DNA of 5,765 nucleotides from an uncultured bacterium. GTDB taxonomy: Bacteria; Patescibacteriota; Minisyncoccia; Phycocordibacterales; PALSA-1337. This document shows, in pieces, positions 5,058-5,765 of this stretch (positions within the stretch are counted from its first letter, which is position 1; each line of letters begins with the position of its first letter). Under the pieces are notes generated by a model that worked only from the letters and a program-made list of their open reading frames with translations, was not told the origin of the DNA and searched no databases. The stretch is from the NCBI GenBank assembly GCA_903826185.1, contig CAIKDL010000046.1, positions 1-5,765 of the forward strand. The letters are read 5' to 3'. A program made the translations under genes and the position numbers.

Positions 5058-5765
5058 ATGAACCTCAAAAATTTCTTCAACCCGCATTCAGTCGCCGTGA
5101 TCGGCGCATCATCCGACAAGAATAAGGTCGGCTATGCTCTAGTATCAAACCTCAAAAATGGAGATAAACGAAACATATATCCGGTTAGCCTTTCAGAAAA
5201 AGAAATCCAAGGTCTCAAAGCTTATTCTTCCGTAAAAGATATTCCTGGCGACATTGATCTGGCTTTAATAGCCGTACGTGCCGACATTGTCCCGACGATC
5301 ATGGAAGAATGCGCCGCCAAAGGTATCAAGACGGTAGCAGTCATATCCGCAGGCTTCAGAGAGATTGGACCAGCTGGTATAGAACTAGAAAAAAGAGTCA
5401 GCGATATCGCCAAGAAAAACAACATCGCGCTTTTGGGACCAAATTGTCTCGGTGTATTAAACCCGGTTACTAGACTAAACGCTTCGTTCGCTGCCGATTC
5501 TCCACAAAAAGGCCATATCGCTTTCCTTTCACAGTCCGGCGCACTAGGAACGGCCGTCTTAGATAAAGCATTGGAAGAAGGTGTCGGTTTTTCTAAGTTC
5601 ATAAGTTTAGGAAACGAAGCATCTCTGACTGAAATCGAATTTCTAGAATATCTTAGAGACGACGAGGATACCAAAGCCATACTTATGTACGTGGAAAGAT
5701 TGTCCGATGGACCAAGATTTATCAAGCTGGCTTCGGAGATCACCAAGAACAAGCCGATCGTGCTC
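5058..5765 (+). CDS. acdA: Acetyl-CoA synthetase (ADP-forming), alpha chain, 5' part
   Basis: This gene is truncated by the window edge: 236 codons are open without a stop. The enzyme converts acyl-CoA + ADP + Pi to free acid + CoA + ATP, a substrate-level phosphorylation step in the cytoplasm. The N-terminal CoA-binding Rossmann domain covers about 5-100, with SVAVIGASSDKNKVGY (11-26), IYPV (40-43) and AVISAGFREIG (94-104). The first succinyl-CoA-ligase-like domain follows, with GPNCLGVLNP (127-136), FLSQSGALGTAVLD (156-169) and SLGNEASLTEIEFLEYL (183-199), up to NKPIVL at the edge. The phosphorylated His of the family lies beyond the window, so activity cannot be judged. It is also unseen whether the ATP-grasp beta part is fused or separate. 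The gene begins 4 nt after the beta-subunit stop with no Shine-Dalgarno. The operon link suggests it consumes the acyl-CoA made by the oxidoreductase. Succinyl-CoA synthetase alpha or a protein acetyltransferase of the Pat/AcuA-fusion type are less likely alternatives. Confidence 0.9.
   Translation, partial: MNLKNFFNPHSVAVIGASSDKNKVGYALVSNLKNGDKRNIYPVSLSEKEIQGLKAYSSVKDIPGDIDLALIAVRADIVPTIMEECAAKGIKTVAVISAGFREIGPAGIELEKRVSDIAKKNNIALLGPNCLGVLNPVTRLNASFAADSPQKGHIAFLSQSGALGTAVLDKALEEGVGFSKFISLGNEASLTEIEFLEYLRDDEDTKAILMYVERLSDGPRFIKLASEITKNKPIVL

Noticed and set aside
5222..5752. Long minus-strand open frame (176 aa) opposite the acyl-CoA synthetase gene
   Set aside because: The plus frame reads as a clear acyl-CoA synthetase alpha chain with family motifs throughout. 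The antisense frame is Ser-rich and unrecognisable, a usual by-product of codon bias.
1..5765. CRISPR array, tRNA/rRNA genes, insertion sequences or attachment sites
   Set aside because: No regularly spaced repeats, cloverleaf-like segments, transposase frames or terminal inverted repeats were seen. Coding density leaves only short gaps.

Overview
The window looks like bacterial chromosome from an anaerobic, fermentative organism with a reduced metabolism. The most economical guess is a Patescibacteria/CPR lineage such as the Parcubacteria. This rests on the combination of a minimal soluble-type [NiFe] hydrogenase, a two-gene 2-oxoacid:ferredoxin oxidoreductase and an ADP-forming acyl-CoA synthetase, on tight gene packing, and on starts that mostly lack a Shine-Dalgarno sequence. 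DPANN archaea carry the same enzymes, but two good sigma70-type extended -10 boxes and one textbook AAGGAGGT site argue for Bacteria. The taxonomic call is inference.

Layout. There are two divergent units. The leftward unit (minus strand, about 2511 down to 51) encodes a short hydrogenase small subunit, the hydrogenase large subunit and a 152-residue protein I do not recognise. It ends in an intrinsic terminator that directly abuts the last stop codon. The rightward unit (plus strand, from about 2519) encodes a fused gamma-alpha subunit of 2-oxoacid:ferredoxin oxidoreductase, its TPP-binding beta subunit and the first 236 codons of an ADP-forming acetyl-CoA synthetase alpha chain, which runs off the right edge. 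The 64-bp divergent gap holds two interleaved back-to-back promoters, each placing its predicted transcription start at or within a few bases of the first ATG. Bases 1-50, left of the terminator, hold nothing I can identify.

How the genes fit together (inference from family knowledge). The oxidoreductase oxidises a 2-oxoacid to acyl-CoA and CO2 and reduces ferredoxin. The acyl-CoA synthetase turns the acyl-CoA into free acid and makes ATP from ADP. The hydrogenase can re-oxidise the electron carrier as H2. Together these form a compact fermentation module giving acetate (or another acid), CO2, H2 and one ATP. No hydrogenase electron-transfer subunits (Fe-S or flavin), membrane subunits, Hyp maturation factors or maturation protease are present in the window.

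Most notable points: the overlapping, apparently leaderless divergent promoters; the 160-residue hydrogenase small subunit with complex-I-like tandem cysteines; the Lys/Ala/Gly-rich hydrogenase C-terminal tail ending in Cys-x-x-Cys; and the unknown 152-residue protein, which alone has a perfect Shine-Dalgarno and starts with TTG.
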